A DNA stretch of 64,000 bases, taken from contig JAZARR010000185.1 in assembly GCA_037389465.1 (NCBI GenBank), forward strand, positions 1 to 64,000, in the 5' to 3' direction. The notes under the pieces are model-generated. The model had not been told where the DNA came from, did no database searches, and worked only from the letters and a program-made list of their open reading frames with translations. The position numbers were made by a program, and so were the translations under genes. The stretch is from Baylisascaris procyonis. Lineage: Eukaryota > Nematoda > Chromadorea > Rhabditida > Ascarididae. Below are positions 13,491 through 25,513 of the stretch, piece by piece. Numbering within the stretch: the stretch's first letter is position 1; each line of letters opens with the position of its first letter.

Positions 13491-16400
13491 AATGCTTCAT
13501 TCGCAGTTTCGAATCGACAAAACTTTTAACTTTTTACGTGGCCCTAATTTTCAACTTATCTGTCAAACTCAGTTTTAACTAATGTATTCAATTTTAGTGA
13601 ACTTTAATATCCTTTATTTTGCCCGATAGCAGATAAAACAAAAACTGCTTTCAGATAGAAATATGCATTTTCAATTCCTTTTCTTATGAAAAATCTATGT
13701 CCCATACAAAGAAATAAATAAGTTCACAAAAATTTTTTCATAAAAAGTATTGCAACAATATCGAATTTTATCCGTCCAAACGGATGATAAACGGATATAT
13801 AATCAATTTTTTTTTTACGCGTTTTTAATTTGTAACCAAAAACCTGAATTATAGAGATAGGTGTCATATACGTATGACTTGAAGCAGAGAAAAGTATAGC
13901 ATATTGTATGAGAAGGCGCGGAAGCAGACGGCAAGTGCTGTCACTGAAGGAAAAGGCTTTCTCGTTGATAAATTTGCAACTTCAACAACCTCTCAAGACG
14001 CACCTCAAATCGAATATGTAAATTTAGCCACTCCAATCCATCCACGAAGCACCCTCTACATGACGATGTCATTCGCATAGAATCACGTAAAATGAGTGGC
14101 TCTATATGCATCATATAAAATCTTATATTTATGAAATAAAGTCTTATAATCAGCGCCATTAAGCAAAGGTACATTCTGAGTTTTCAAGAACCGGCCACAC
14201 AATATCTAACGTTATAATTTCCTCATGCCAGCCCTCCCTCCCTCATAATTTTCATTTGATATAGTAGTTTTTTTGTCAGGAATATAATAAACGAAAATAT
14301 ATAAGGAGGAATCTATTTCGAGGGAGTGGAATTTTTGGAGGAGGAAAGAAAATGAAATTCGTCGGATTAGAGAAACTAAAAGTTACCTTTCAAACGTAAA
14401 TAATCATCACTTCGATCAAAAAATACCGTCAACTCTCCAACTCCAAATGGTTAAAACATTGCCATAAAATTTCTTTTTCCGCTTCGTTTCGAAAAAAATT
14501 GTTGAGAACGGATCCGCCAAGTGGATTGATAATAAATTTTGCGATGGAGAAATATTCAGCAAGCAGTGAATAAACACGTTTAATGTCATTTCACTCTAGG
14601 CCAGTATTATTAGGCATTAGAAAGAGTATTTCTCGTTTGTAAAATCAAGTAAAAAATGAGAAAAAAAAGGGAAAACTCCTTAGAAACAAACAAACACAAA
14701 GAGAGAGAAATGAGGATGAAAAAAAAAAGATTTTAAAATTAAAGAATGGCACATATAAGAGCGAGGAAGTGTGCTTATGCTTGTGTGTGCATGTTTGCCT
14801 GTCTGTCACTATTTCATTTGGGCAAGCAACGCAGCACTGCTATGGCGAAAGAAAGCCAAAAGAACGATGTCTATGATGGAAAGCACTAAAAAGTGCCTCT
14901 AAGGACAGAAAAAAAAAAAATTCTAAGCGATCTTGTTCTAACGACAGCACCTTGTGGAAAAAGCGTTTTCAATGCTGCACTATGAGCGTATAATTGATGA
15001 AATCATCGATAGCAATCGCATGTTTTAAGCAATGAAATTGCTCAAAGATATACACAAGGATGTGGGGTATGGAATAGAAGTGGAAGAGAAAATTAAGATG
15101 ATAGTCAATAAAAGTCAAATGATATGAAAATCTTTCTAAATTTTTTTCAACGAGCATCGGTGGCGAATAGAAAATGTGAAAATGAAATGATCGCTATTCT
15201 GCACATGTTCAATTCAGCTAATTCTAGCAAATGGCAAGTTGCCATTTCCAATATCGGATTTCATGTCACCATAATGCACATCATAACAACTCTCTGATCT
15301 TATCGCTATTAAAGAGGGGAGGGTATAATTGATTTAATTCGTGTGATATTAAAGCAGGTGGTCTGTGTTATAGTCTACGTTATCTGCGTGCTAAACCCTT
15401 TGCTAAATCGGCTAAATATTGACTAATGACGGTAGCGACATTTTAGAAATATTTATGTTTAAATGTACAGCTCAGAAGGGATTAAAGATCACAGACGACC
15501 ATCAAACATATTTGAAGGGAGAGGTTTAGAGCGATAAAATGCTTCGTGGATGGATGCTAAGATCATAAAAGGCCAGAAGAAACAGCAGTCGCTGTATGAA
15601 GGGCACTGTTGGTGGATGGAAAGAGAGTGCAGAATCGTAATCCGAATCTATCTCTGACTGTTTTACTATCTCGTAAACGATCGGATTTATTCCCACTATA
15701 CACTCGAAATAGGAATAATGTATTCAAATGTGAAACAGACTGAAAGTACAGCTTAAAGCAGTGGCGCTCTCTCCCGACACTGAGGGCTTGAACCATGACT
15801 GAAATAATTTGAGAATAGGGAGCAATAAAGTGAAGAATGGTCAAAAGGAGGATAGCAAGAGTGGATGAAAAAAATGCGGCATCGTTCCTCTCATCGAAAA
15901 CAACAGTAGAAGAAAATTCGTTAGTTTCGATCAAGTCAAACAAGTACACGTTGTTCACGGATCGGAACTAAGCAATCATTAACGCCAACAAGTAAATGTG
16001 TAAAATAATACCTCTGAAAATTAATTAGCGCTAGTACAAGCTCCCTCCTACCCTCCCTCGCCTAAGCTATTTGTTGTAAGCCACCTACACATTAAATACT
16101 TCGCATGTTGGTTTCTTCGACATATTCAAGTAATGTACTGCAAATAAAAGGAAAAAGTGGCATTAATGCAAAGCTATGGTCTCCCTCGCTTCATCATCTA
16201 GTTAAGGATTGATGCAAATCAATACAACCATAGAGAATATTCAGCCGGAAGAGTTCATAATGAAGCAGATTAATTTTCAACAAAAACCATTCTCTCCAAT
16301 TTTGTGACCGATTTAAAGAGAAGTCGGATAGAAAAAAATTATCATTAAACGTTGTAAAACGAAAAATTTGCAAATCTTTCATCGTTTCTGAAGTTGATGG

Positions 16401-17935
16401 TTCACAACGATGGTGCATAAGGGGTCACCCAATCGTGTATTTTTTAGCCATCAAATCTTCTAAATTTGACTTCTATGGCTTTCGAATTGAATGCGTCAGA
16501 TAGAAAAACGTACGCATTTATAAGCACAAACACTCTGCTGCCATTATTCGTTCCCCAAGTGCAAATTTATAAAATGACATAAGTATGTGAGGATGGATGA
16601 AATGAGGTCAGCTTTGAAATAAATAAATAAACAAGTAAATAAAAATAAATAAATGAGCGCCGATTGAACAGTCAAAAAAGGATTATAGAGTTAATTGGTT
16701 GCCCAACCCTATAAGGCCAATGGCAGAAGCGTTTTATAGTTGGCTTTCCTACGAAAGCGACCGGCTGCATAAGTTCTGAATTGAAAAATCACTTTTTGAC
16801 TGGCAACCAGCTGGCAGCAGAGCTACTTTGACCCGCGAATTTAAAGGAGCATTTAACTGCCATTAACTTAAACGAAATACGACGAATCGTTATGAAACTG
16901 GGACGAATGGGAAAGTGTGATTGATGAAGTGGCACGATATGCGTTTTTTACCAGTTAACTTAATAAACTGTCACAAAATAACGAAATGTGCGTAATAATG
17001 CAATCATCTTTTCTTTTGTATCCAAAGTTGAGGACGCAAACGCAACTTTACAGCAATCATCCAAACATGTCTCCTGCGAAATATAAGTTGCTACACCCGA
17101 ACCTAGATTTCCACCCCAACGATGGTAAATCTTGATTTCCAGGTAAAAAACTTAAATCGTAAACGTTGATCAATCACAGCCTGAAGGTTGCAAAAGGAAT
17201 GAAATTATAGTATGGATAATGTCTACTAACCCGCATAAGTCTAAATTCAGTGCCCCGAATACACATTAACAAACGGAAGCATAATGTGCATGCAAATGCA
17301 CTACACTGACAATAATGCAAACATAGTTCTCTCTTTGAATGACAAATCAGTGAGTGAGAGGGAAAGGGAAGAAGAATGCTAATTCACAATGAGGCCTACA
17401 TTCAAAATGAAGATATTATGAAGCGAAAACTTATGATGGTATAAGCATTTGCAGCAACATCGAAGAAAAATGGTTGGATAATTAGTTAGATTGGTTAATA
17501 CGAGATCCGCGATTTGCTTAAGCCATTCGGATGAGTAAGATAACAGCAAAAAAGTGCCCGAAAGATAAGACCAGTCGCCCTAAAAAATTCTGATTGCAAT
17601 ACATCGACTTCTTCGGTGCTATAAACAAACAATTCATAAATGATTTAAAATATGACGCAAAACGATAGAAATGGATTAATGCGATCTTATGACAATAAAA
17701 TGTTTACTTCTTAAATAAATAAGGATCAGAAACATTTACATGTGTGCAATACGAAAATGGAAAAATAAGCAAAGTTAGTAGATAGTAGAAGACGGTAGAA
17801 TGCATAGAAATTCAGTGACACCAAACAAGCAATATTTTAAAAATGAGTGCCTCTGCTGAGCATCAAATCTAATTTAACACTGACGACTCTTCTTATAATG
17901 AAGCGATATTTAAAGCGTATACAAATTCAGATGAA

Positions 17936-18018
17936 TGATAAGTTGATAAGTATTAAGTTAAGACCGCAAATTTTGATAAGTGATAAGTTGATAAGTAAAA
18001 CCGCAAATTGATAAGTTT
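17936..18018. repeat. Local GATAAGT / ACCGCAAATT tandem repeat
   Basis: About 2.2 imperfect copies of a 35-38-bp unit made of gataagttgataagta followed by accgcaaatt, with internal gataagt sub-repeats. It lies just upstream (plus-strand sense) of the LINE remnant. Confidence 0.8.
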
Positions 18019-18189
18019 GTTAGGGAAAGCATTATTAGTGTTAAGCGAATAGAGTCATGTAAAAAATGCCAATGTCAAGTTTTATTCCATGTAATTCAAT
18101 CGAATCAACACCTATTGCTGAAAATCTTTCAATATGATTTATTCCAGAAAATTTGTATCTGCAAAGGTATTTCTAATGAGAAATGGTTA

Positions 18190-18500
18190 GACTTCGATTC
18201 TGGAAACGGTGCGTTAGAGACTGAGATGCCAGATCTCAACTGCGTATTCAAGAAGCCAATGTGTACGTTTGACAGCTAATGAGATTTTATAGCTTGCAGA
18301 AGGAGACGAGACATCTGACGGATGTTTCTGACAACCATATCAGTACGCTGTTTATCGAACTTGAGTTTGGAATCAATAAGGACTCCTAAGTCTCTAAAAT
18401 AACCGCGGATGCGAAGTGAAGTATTTTCAATATTGTATGTTTGGGTATCTGCACGTGGAGTTAAGAACACATAAATATGATACAACTGCAGCTGAGATTA
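18190..18500 (-). pseudogene. Degenerate LINE reverse-transcriptase fragment
   Basis: Minus-strand frame (about 18485-18276) reads PRADTQTYNIENTSLRIRGY then FRDLGVLIDSKLKFDKQ and ends QAIKSH-stop. This is the RT thumb region of non-LTR retrotransposons (FRDLGV.IDSKL.F..H). After a stop and a frame change it continues as LLEYAVEIWHLSL, a stop, then RTVSRIE, the following LEYA..IW.P motif. Only about 90 codons survive, with at least one frameshift and several stops. Dead copy; clade not determined. Confidence 0.7.
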
Positions 18501-21289
18501 AGACCTGTTATTCATCTTTAACAATCAGATTTCAGATCAGTTCCATCACAAACCAACTAAGAAGGACACAACGTAATTTTTAAGCTAGAAATCCGATGCG
18601 AATAAAAAATAGCGCTCGAAGCTGATTTCGATGGATCAAACCTAGGAATACACCGACTCGTCGCAGGGGGATCAAAAGGGCGTATTATTATTGATTAGCC
18701 TTCCCGACCATTATTCTTCGCATGTTCACGCACGAAACGCTCTAATAACAAAGCTTCACGACGGTCTCACTTTTTAAGGCCAATGCCAATGCGGGATCAA
18801 AAGCCTCCTTTGAATTCGAAACAAATCAAAGGAACAACTTGGTTTATGGGTGAATCCCCAAAAGATGTTGTCACAGAAAACGTTTACTCTTGTTACATCA
18901 CATGTTATGAAATGAATTGCGTTTCAAGTTGGAACTTATCACAGGGAAAATCGGACCCGGTCACGTGCAACAGCGTTGAGAACGGATATGGGCCGACTTT
19001 CGGAACGAGCTTCCGAATCACAATCAAAACATTTACTCTGGAAAATAACTTGAATCGACATAATGGTTTTTAAGATCAAAATATGCATGCAATGAAAGCA
19101 TCTGCAAAGTTAAATTAGAGAGTGAAGAAAATTAGCAGTTGCATGTGAGTGCCAGAAGGTGGCATCAGTTAATGGAGGCCAAATATAGGAAAAAAAGATC
19201 TGTTCAAATATGACTTCTTTACCCAAATCAGGTGCATAAATCAGCGAAAAGTGCAAACAACACTTAATGAAGCGAGAAAGAAACGATGATCAATGAATAA
19301 ATCAGTTCAACAATAAAAACTTTAAAACCTTCAAGTACGTTCATAAAAACTACGAAGTATTTCATTTAAAAATCTATATCACTCTTTTCACTCAAGAATC
19401 ACGAGGTCACGATGAACTTAAAACTCACATTCCCTGGGGCACGGTTTTTTGCATCAGATAATGTAACATGGAAGCCCAAGTTACAAAATTCGAAGCGTAC
19501 AGTCCATACTATAAAATGAGCTCCTGCACCAAATCTCAAGCTGATATATGAACATACAAGTAAACGTGGTTCAACTGGTCAGCACCAGAGGGACATCGCC
19601 CATAGCAAGGATTGATTTCAATGAGCCAAACGACATCATCACCTCACTCTTAATCCGTGAAATTGTTATTCTATGGCTTCTTATCACTATTCGCTGCACT
19701 TTCTCAACTTTTTGCAGATTTTTTCTGCTTGAAGGCCTGTATTACTTCCACCGATATTCAGTCATCCTTAAACAAACTTAGCAATTTTCAATCTGCACAT
19801 GACCATAGCTTATCACCAAAAGCCTTGCATGTCACCGAACTTCTAGCCAAATTTGATGGAAATTCTTTCATTAGCATGTCCCGTCAGTTCCACTACAAAA
19901 ACGAAGTTGATGAACACAGGGTTCACTAAAATTTCGCGGAGATCTGTTCAAGTTGAGAATCGAAAGAAGTAAATTGAAGCAAATTGAAGCTAAGAAGCTA
20001 AACTGAAACTAAAAAACCAATGCAATAACAATACGCAAAGGAAGGGAGAAATGGACAGGGACACAATCTCATATTCAGCTTTCAAAAGCGATATTTGCTG
20101 TATTTTGCATCACAGCGCTATGTAACTCAACTAAACGTCAACCACAAGCTCCGAAAAGTGACAATCGGAATGACGATTTCCAATGTCACCTGGTCATAAC
20201 AGGCTCTTTTCTATATGGTTTGATTTTCTCGGCTATTTGCTCCGACCACCACAATAAATAAACGATCGACCATAGCTATACACATCTGACTTCGCATGAA
20301 CTCGGATGAAAGACCAAGGCATAAGAGTGCAAGCACTATCCAATCTTTGCGTAAACACTATGATTATGGCCTTATTGTCCTCCTTGCTCATCCACTTTCT
20401 TCCTCTAGCCTTCATAAAAACAGAAAAATGTTGACATATTGAAATAGCAACGCGCAAACTGAACACAACTTGAATAAAGATCAAATCATTAACATAAGCT
20501 ATACACTCAGTTCATTGCAATAAAGCAACAAATAGAATAGAATCATCGAACCAATAAACGACAAAAAATGAATAAAAATACAAAATCTCTTCCTACTTAG
20601 CACCTTTGCCCTCATTACGAATATCTAGCACTAATTATAAGTAATAGATGCATCACTATAGCATATAATACAAAAATAGCATTAACAAAGTCAGAAACGA
20701 AAACAGTCCGCGAAAATATTATAGGAATGATGAGAAATAATCACTGAATCTGTGAATCTGCATAATAAGGGCAACGGACACCCGCAGTTGCTAATTTCAT
20801 TCAATAATAAATAAACGCAGTACTTTTTATCTGCAAACAACTCTTTCTAATGCAGGGACCTCATTTTGCGCATTGATCTATCACTGATTTACTTCATAGT
20901 TTATGAGTTTTGTTGACTGATATAAAGAATGTCCGGTCGGTTATAATAAGAGGATTAAGAAAAAACTAATTTTTTAAAAAACTAAACACAGCAGACTGTG
21001 CAGTACTAGACTAGGAAAACTACCTATATATCCACTAAGCAGTTTCTCATCGTGGGCAGATAGAAACGGACTTCAGCAGTTACCCTTCACAATCACCCCC
21101 CCCCTCCCCTCAGGCTTAGTTAAACACTCAAAAAGATACCTTGTGGGGCTTTCGCTCATGCAATCGAATCTTTGTACATGCCCAAAGAAATGAACCGATT
21201 TGGTTCGCTCCCGGCCATATGTAAGGCAAGTGACCTTCACGCTAATCAGCCGCCAGTTTCATTCAAAAATAACCTATGCATCAGTGTTT

Positions 21290-21412
21290 CAGTCGGAAAA
21301 TGGTAAATTCAGAACACTTCCCCACGCGGTACAAACTATACCGACCAAATTTCACCTAATTGAAACTACCCAAAAGAGAGGCAGTCATAGGCATAAACAC
21401 AGACATATGCAT
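21290..21412 (+). repeat. Possible degenerate dispersed repeat (ACCAAATTTCACCTAA type)
   Basis: Contains accgaccaaatttcacctaa followed by a remnant ending cataaacacagacatatgc. A related string, caaattttatctaaatcggt...gactgacaaacataaaagtc, is at 58066-58128. Both resemble a class of old dispersed repeats rather than genes. Confidence 0.3.
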
Positions 21413-23952
21413 GCACTGATATGATGCCCAGCAGTGCATTTGTGCGAAAATTTATAACAAACGCATAAAAGGGCTCAAACCCCGTTCTGTGAATAAACTA
21501 TTTCATCATTCAGCACTGTTTAATTAATGCGGTTAAACTATCACTTCATGATTATCAAATCGCATTCATCACTCAAGGTGACCACAAAATTCTTCTAAAA
21601 TCAATTTAAATAATATTTGATGGTGGAACAAACAAATCGAAAGAACAATCAGAGCCCTATCCCATCCATCATCCCGAACTCATCCTTCCCATGTTGCAAA
21701 CCGAGATCCACAAACACTGGATTAGGAGTTTGCAGGTGCATTCTTCCTAATAGCCATATGAGAACGCAACTTAACTCAAGTGTAATTGCTTCGGATATAC
21801 CGAAAATTAAAGAAATGGTTTAAACTACGTAAACACGCAAATCATCGAATGAAACAAACGCAGCGCATCGTTGCTCTCACCGAACACGATCAGAACACTA
21901 GAGTAGACTGCGCCTGCGCTCTCCTCTTGACGCTTGCGAGGCGTCTAATTGTGGGTTCATTCGCGCCTTGTAGATCAAATAACACTCCCTCTACAGAAAC
22001 GATTACATAACGAGATCAAGAAAACGAGAAAAAGTGAGCGTTCTTTGAGATCAAAACTGCTATTGTGATCTACGAATGTTTTATACAATCTTCTATGTTT
22101 AACGATAATATTCACTCATCACACAGCACGTTCATTTCTATTTATCAAGTTTAAATTTACAGTTTTGCGCATTAGTGACACCCGTCGAGTTTTCATTTGA
22201 AAGTTCGTAAGAGGTTTGATCTCAGATAATAACATAGAAATTCGGTAATTAGTTTAAGGATCAGATTTGAAACCATACCAAGTGAACATCAAGTGATGGT
22301 ACTAGGACAAATTTTCACAATGAAATTCAGTATCCCCATTCAAGGGGAGAGGGAATATTCACGACGATTAGGGGAGAGTTTTGGCGTCGGTCTTATCATA
22401 TAGCGATTGAGAAGCTACCGACTGAACGGTGTTCACTATGATTTCGCTTTAAATAATCATCGGTTTTCTTGCGGTGCATTGACATCACATTAGCTAAACG
22501 TTCTCTGCTTTATCCCCACTTACACAAAATCCGAAACTTAAACGAGTATCATGCAATGATAACGATATCTTAATGGCAAAGCCTGCTAATCATATCACTA
22601 TTAGTGTGGAACATCACGTTTGCTTTTAGAGGTGATGCTTATGCAAATATGGGGGACAGATAATGTAGGTCCCATTCCAGAACAATGCATACGCACAAAA
22701 ACAATGTGGCACTTTCGCCTCGATTTCCTCTGTGAGTGCTCGTTTTATAGTGCAACAGCCATGCAAACAGACTTCGGAAACATTCTGTCAGCACAGGAAA
22801 CTCTTCAGGTAATACATCAAATGCTGTGACGAAACGATCTCTTTTGTAAACTATTCACAAATTAGATCAAACAGATGGCACAACTAGGCCTTTATTCATA
22901 CATGGAAGGGAGATTTAGGAAGGCAAGAGGGGAAGGGTAGGAGGAGGAGGGAGTGACAGAGGACGCTCGGGTAGCACTTCACTCAGTGGTCAGTCAAGTA
23001 TGGGACATAACAGGGAAGCTGTTAACAACATAAAAACAATAAGGCATAAGAAAGTGGAAAAATCCAGTGAAGCACAACAGTCCACGAGTTTGGTTAGACT
23101 TCGAGGTGTAATCAACTACAAAGCACTATTTCGCTTCAATTACCCGCCCCCTCCCTCTTCACACCACAAATGCAACTCATAAATTCTATGGGCTATCACA
23201 GTTCAAGTTACAATCAATACCTCTTTAACATGCGGAAGCATATCAAGTAAAATGATGAAATGGGCAAAACAGAAAGCATTGTTTCGGTTTTCGTAATGCA
23301 AGAATGGTCCCGGGTGAAAATGAGGCACGGGCACACCCAAGTGAAGCAGGATTAACAACCCGAAAAGCCGCACATATCGCGAAATATACCTCCTGCAATG
23401 TCGCATTGCAACTTATAAGTCAAATGTCTAGCTATTCTGCCCATTCTTTAGAGTTCGACCCTTCCTAAACCTCTTTCAACGGCCCTGAATGATAACATTT
23501 GTATTCAATGCCCATGAAAGGTTTGTCGGAAACGACACCTATCCCATAACCGTTGCTTATAACATAACATTATCGCCAAGATTTAGAATTTCCAAATATC
23601 GCTCCATGAACGAAGTTTTTCCACGGCCAATACCACTCATCATAATTTTCGGCTATAAATGAGATGAGACAGTGAATCAATTTATTTATGTTTGGTAGCA
23701 TTCTGATAAATAAGAACAATTCGTTGAAAATACAACAAATTCAAAGTTGAACCAAGCAATTATCTAACTCATTGTGCACTTTTGCGGAACGATAGTAGTG
23801 ATATTTAAGTGAAACATAGAACATTATTATCGAGTGGACTCAGCAAAGCAATGAGAATTCAATGACGCAAATATCAATTCAATACATATCTCCAACAACT
23901 CACTGTGCACGCTTGCAATTCGATTTTCCACTTTTTTGGGTGCAACTCAACA

Positions 23953-24177
23953 ATGAGTTTCAAATTCAAAAATCAGCGCTTGAAAAAGGTGGAAGAAATT
24001 ATTGGAACTGTTTGCATTTGCCTGAATATGAATGACGATAAGATTTACAAGGCAAATGACGGACATCAATCAGTTAAAGAAGGGATCAAAGGGGTCGAAG
24101 AATTGTGTACCGAAATTTTTAAAATCAAAAATTACATAATGTATGAATCGTCCTGTAGGGACGCATATGTAACATAG
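23953..24177 (+). CDS. Uncharacterised 74-codon ORF (weak)
   Basis: ATG at 23953, TAG stop at 24175. Encodes a lysine/glutamate-rich peptide beginning MSFKFKNQRLKKVEEIIGTV and containing VKEGIKGVEELCTEIFKIKN. Amino-acid composition looks protein-like and amphipathic, but I recognise no family, signal peptide or membrane segment, and no splice partners are evident. It lies about 1.2 kb beyond the 3' end of the ARF-GEF on the opposite strand. Could be chance, a pseudogene fragment or one exon of an unseen gene. Confidence 0.15.
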   Translation: MSFKFKNQRLKKVEEIIGTVCICLNMNDDKIYKANDGHQSVKEGIKGVEELCTEIFKIKNYIMYESSCRDAYVT

Positions 24178-24957
24178 TATGAGGAAAATATATGCAGAAG
24201 AACGATACCTTCAAATTTTTATCGTTTTTAAAACGATGGATGCGTGACTTTGGAGAATTCAACTTACTTCAATTTTAACCGGTTCAAAGTGAATGAACAT
24301 AGAGGTATACCTCTCGTAATATCCTTGCTATGATGATCGGAAATGCAGAAAATAATTCAACTTAGTAAATTATGTTTTAATTCCACTCGATATGGAAATA
24401 AAGAATGAAGAATAAAAAAGAGAATCACAAATATCGATCACAACAGCTCGAAAACAAAGACGCTAAACTTTATAAAATAATGCTACGAAAGGATGCAAAA
24501 CTCCGATAAGCAAAAAAAAAAAAACAAAAAAAAACGAAAGAACAAAAAAAAAAACAGATAATCATACAAAAATGAAACATTTCGAGCACATATTAAATAA
24601 TGACTTTTGCGAAGTACTAAAACTACTATCACAGAAGCATGCGTTTATCCGTACACACAATTAAAGAACAATGATCAATAATATCCCCATGACCTAGGAG
24701 GAGTCATAAAATATCTACATAAATATGAAACTCCGCTTTCAATAATAATTTTTTAATGCTTCCAAGCAAAAGATACTTTTCATTACGATAAAAAATACTT
24801 CACAAGTTCGTAATAACAAACATTATTGAAGAAATTAATTGATTTCTGATTCCACTTTAAATTAACTGAACAGAATTTATGTGCTGAAATTCTTTGGCTG
24901 ATGGGAAAAGCGGATCTGAAATACCTTTTCATAATTACTTAAAAACAACCACGTAAC

Positions 24958-25007
24958 CATAACTGACCGATGCAATAATGATATTACAATAACTGACCGA
25001 TCCAATG
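24958..25007. repeat. Short direct repeat around ataactgaccgat
   Basis: The string ataactgaccgat(g/c)caatgat-like occurs twice, 30 bp apart (24959 and 24989), about 0.4 kb downstream of the ARF-GEF stop codon. Confidence 0.6.
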
Positions 25008-25378
25008 ATTATATTTGTCTGAGGCAATCGTTCAAAACCACTATGTTCTTTCTGTTCTCATATCTCTCAACATAGAGAACACAACTACTACTCTCAGTTT
25101 TAGATAACAAATTCACAGAAAGCTATTCATCTATTCACCGATTTTCCTTGCCCATCACCAGCTGCGCAATGAACGAAAACACATCACAATGTCCCTCAGT
25201 CAGATAATCCTCTTGATGAACATCAAACCATTTCCCAAATGCATGTAAAGTAGCAATTCAGGACATTGAAGCCGAAGCCACAACTTTTGACAGGTGCCGG
25301 AAACTCAGTGTTCGCTAGAGTTGCTGAGACGTGCAGGTATCCCGGCGCCTCAGAATACACAAACAGCGAAGCAGTACA

Positions 25379-25513
25379 TTATGCATCGTCCGAATAATTG
25401 ATACAAATGCACTTATGAAGCACTCGCCTTAACGCAATTCGCAAATCTTCACGCATTTCACATTCCACTAGACGGCACAGCGTTAGTGCAAATGGCCGAC
25501 CGACGTCCATTAA
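25379..25513 (-). CDS. agef-1: ARF-GEF coding exon 34 (C-terminus, residues 1621-1664, stop)
   Basis: Acceptor tttttttttag, phase 0, TAA stop at 25379-25381. It encodes [20 protein letters not shown] and then RVLHKC, matching the C-terminal [24 protein letters not shown] helix pair of BIG proteins. No AATAAA signal lies in the few hundred bases downstream; a CATAAA variant is at 24876-24881 (minus strand). Confidence 0.9.
   Translation of the reverse strand, partial: LMDVGRPFALTLCRLVECEMREDLRIALRRVLHKCICINYSDDA

Larger units (their letters stand above)
1..18189. other. Gene-free AT-rich region
   Basis: No ORF here shows a recognisable domain or a chain of conserved exons on either strand. 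Contents I can name: a degenerate dispersed repeat near 1.1 kb, homopyrimidine or C-runs at 8578-8640 and 13445-13490, A-runs, and a GC-richer patch at about 11460-11880 without coding signature. A 131-codon minus-strand open frame at 15563-15958 has no recognised similarity and opens with GTG. Confidence 0.6.
18501..25378. other. Gene-free region 3' of the ARF-GEF gene
   Basis: Contains a less AT-rich patch at about 18600-19070 with a 96-codon plus-strand open frame (18783-19073) of no recognised family next to the LINE remnant. Also present are a polypurine tract at 22918-22962, C-runs at about 21098-21110, the weak ORF at 23953 and a short direct repeat at 24958. The segment just 3' of the stop codon (about 25140-25378) presumably holds the 3' UTR. 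Confidence 0.5.

Noticed and set aside
20233..20484. Minus-strand ORF containing KSDVYSYG, resembling a protein-kinase subdomain motif
   Set aside because: No HRD, DFG or other kinase motifs are nearby in any frame; eight matching residues in a short ORF are not enough.
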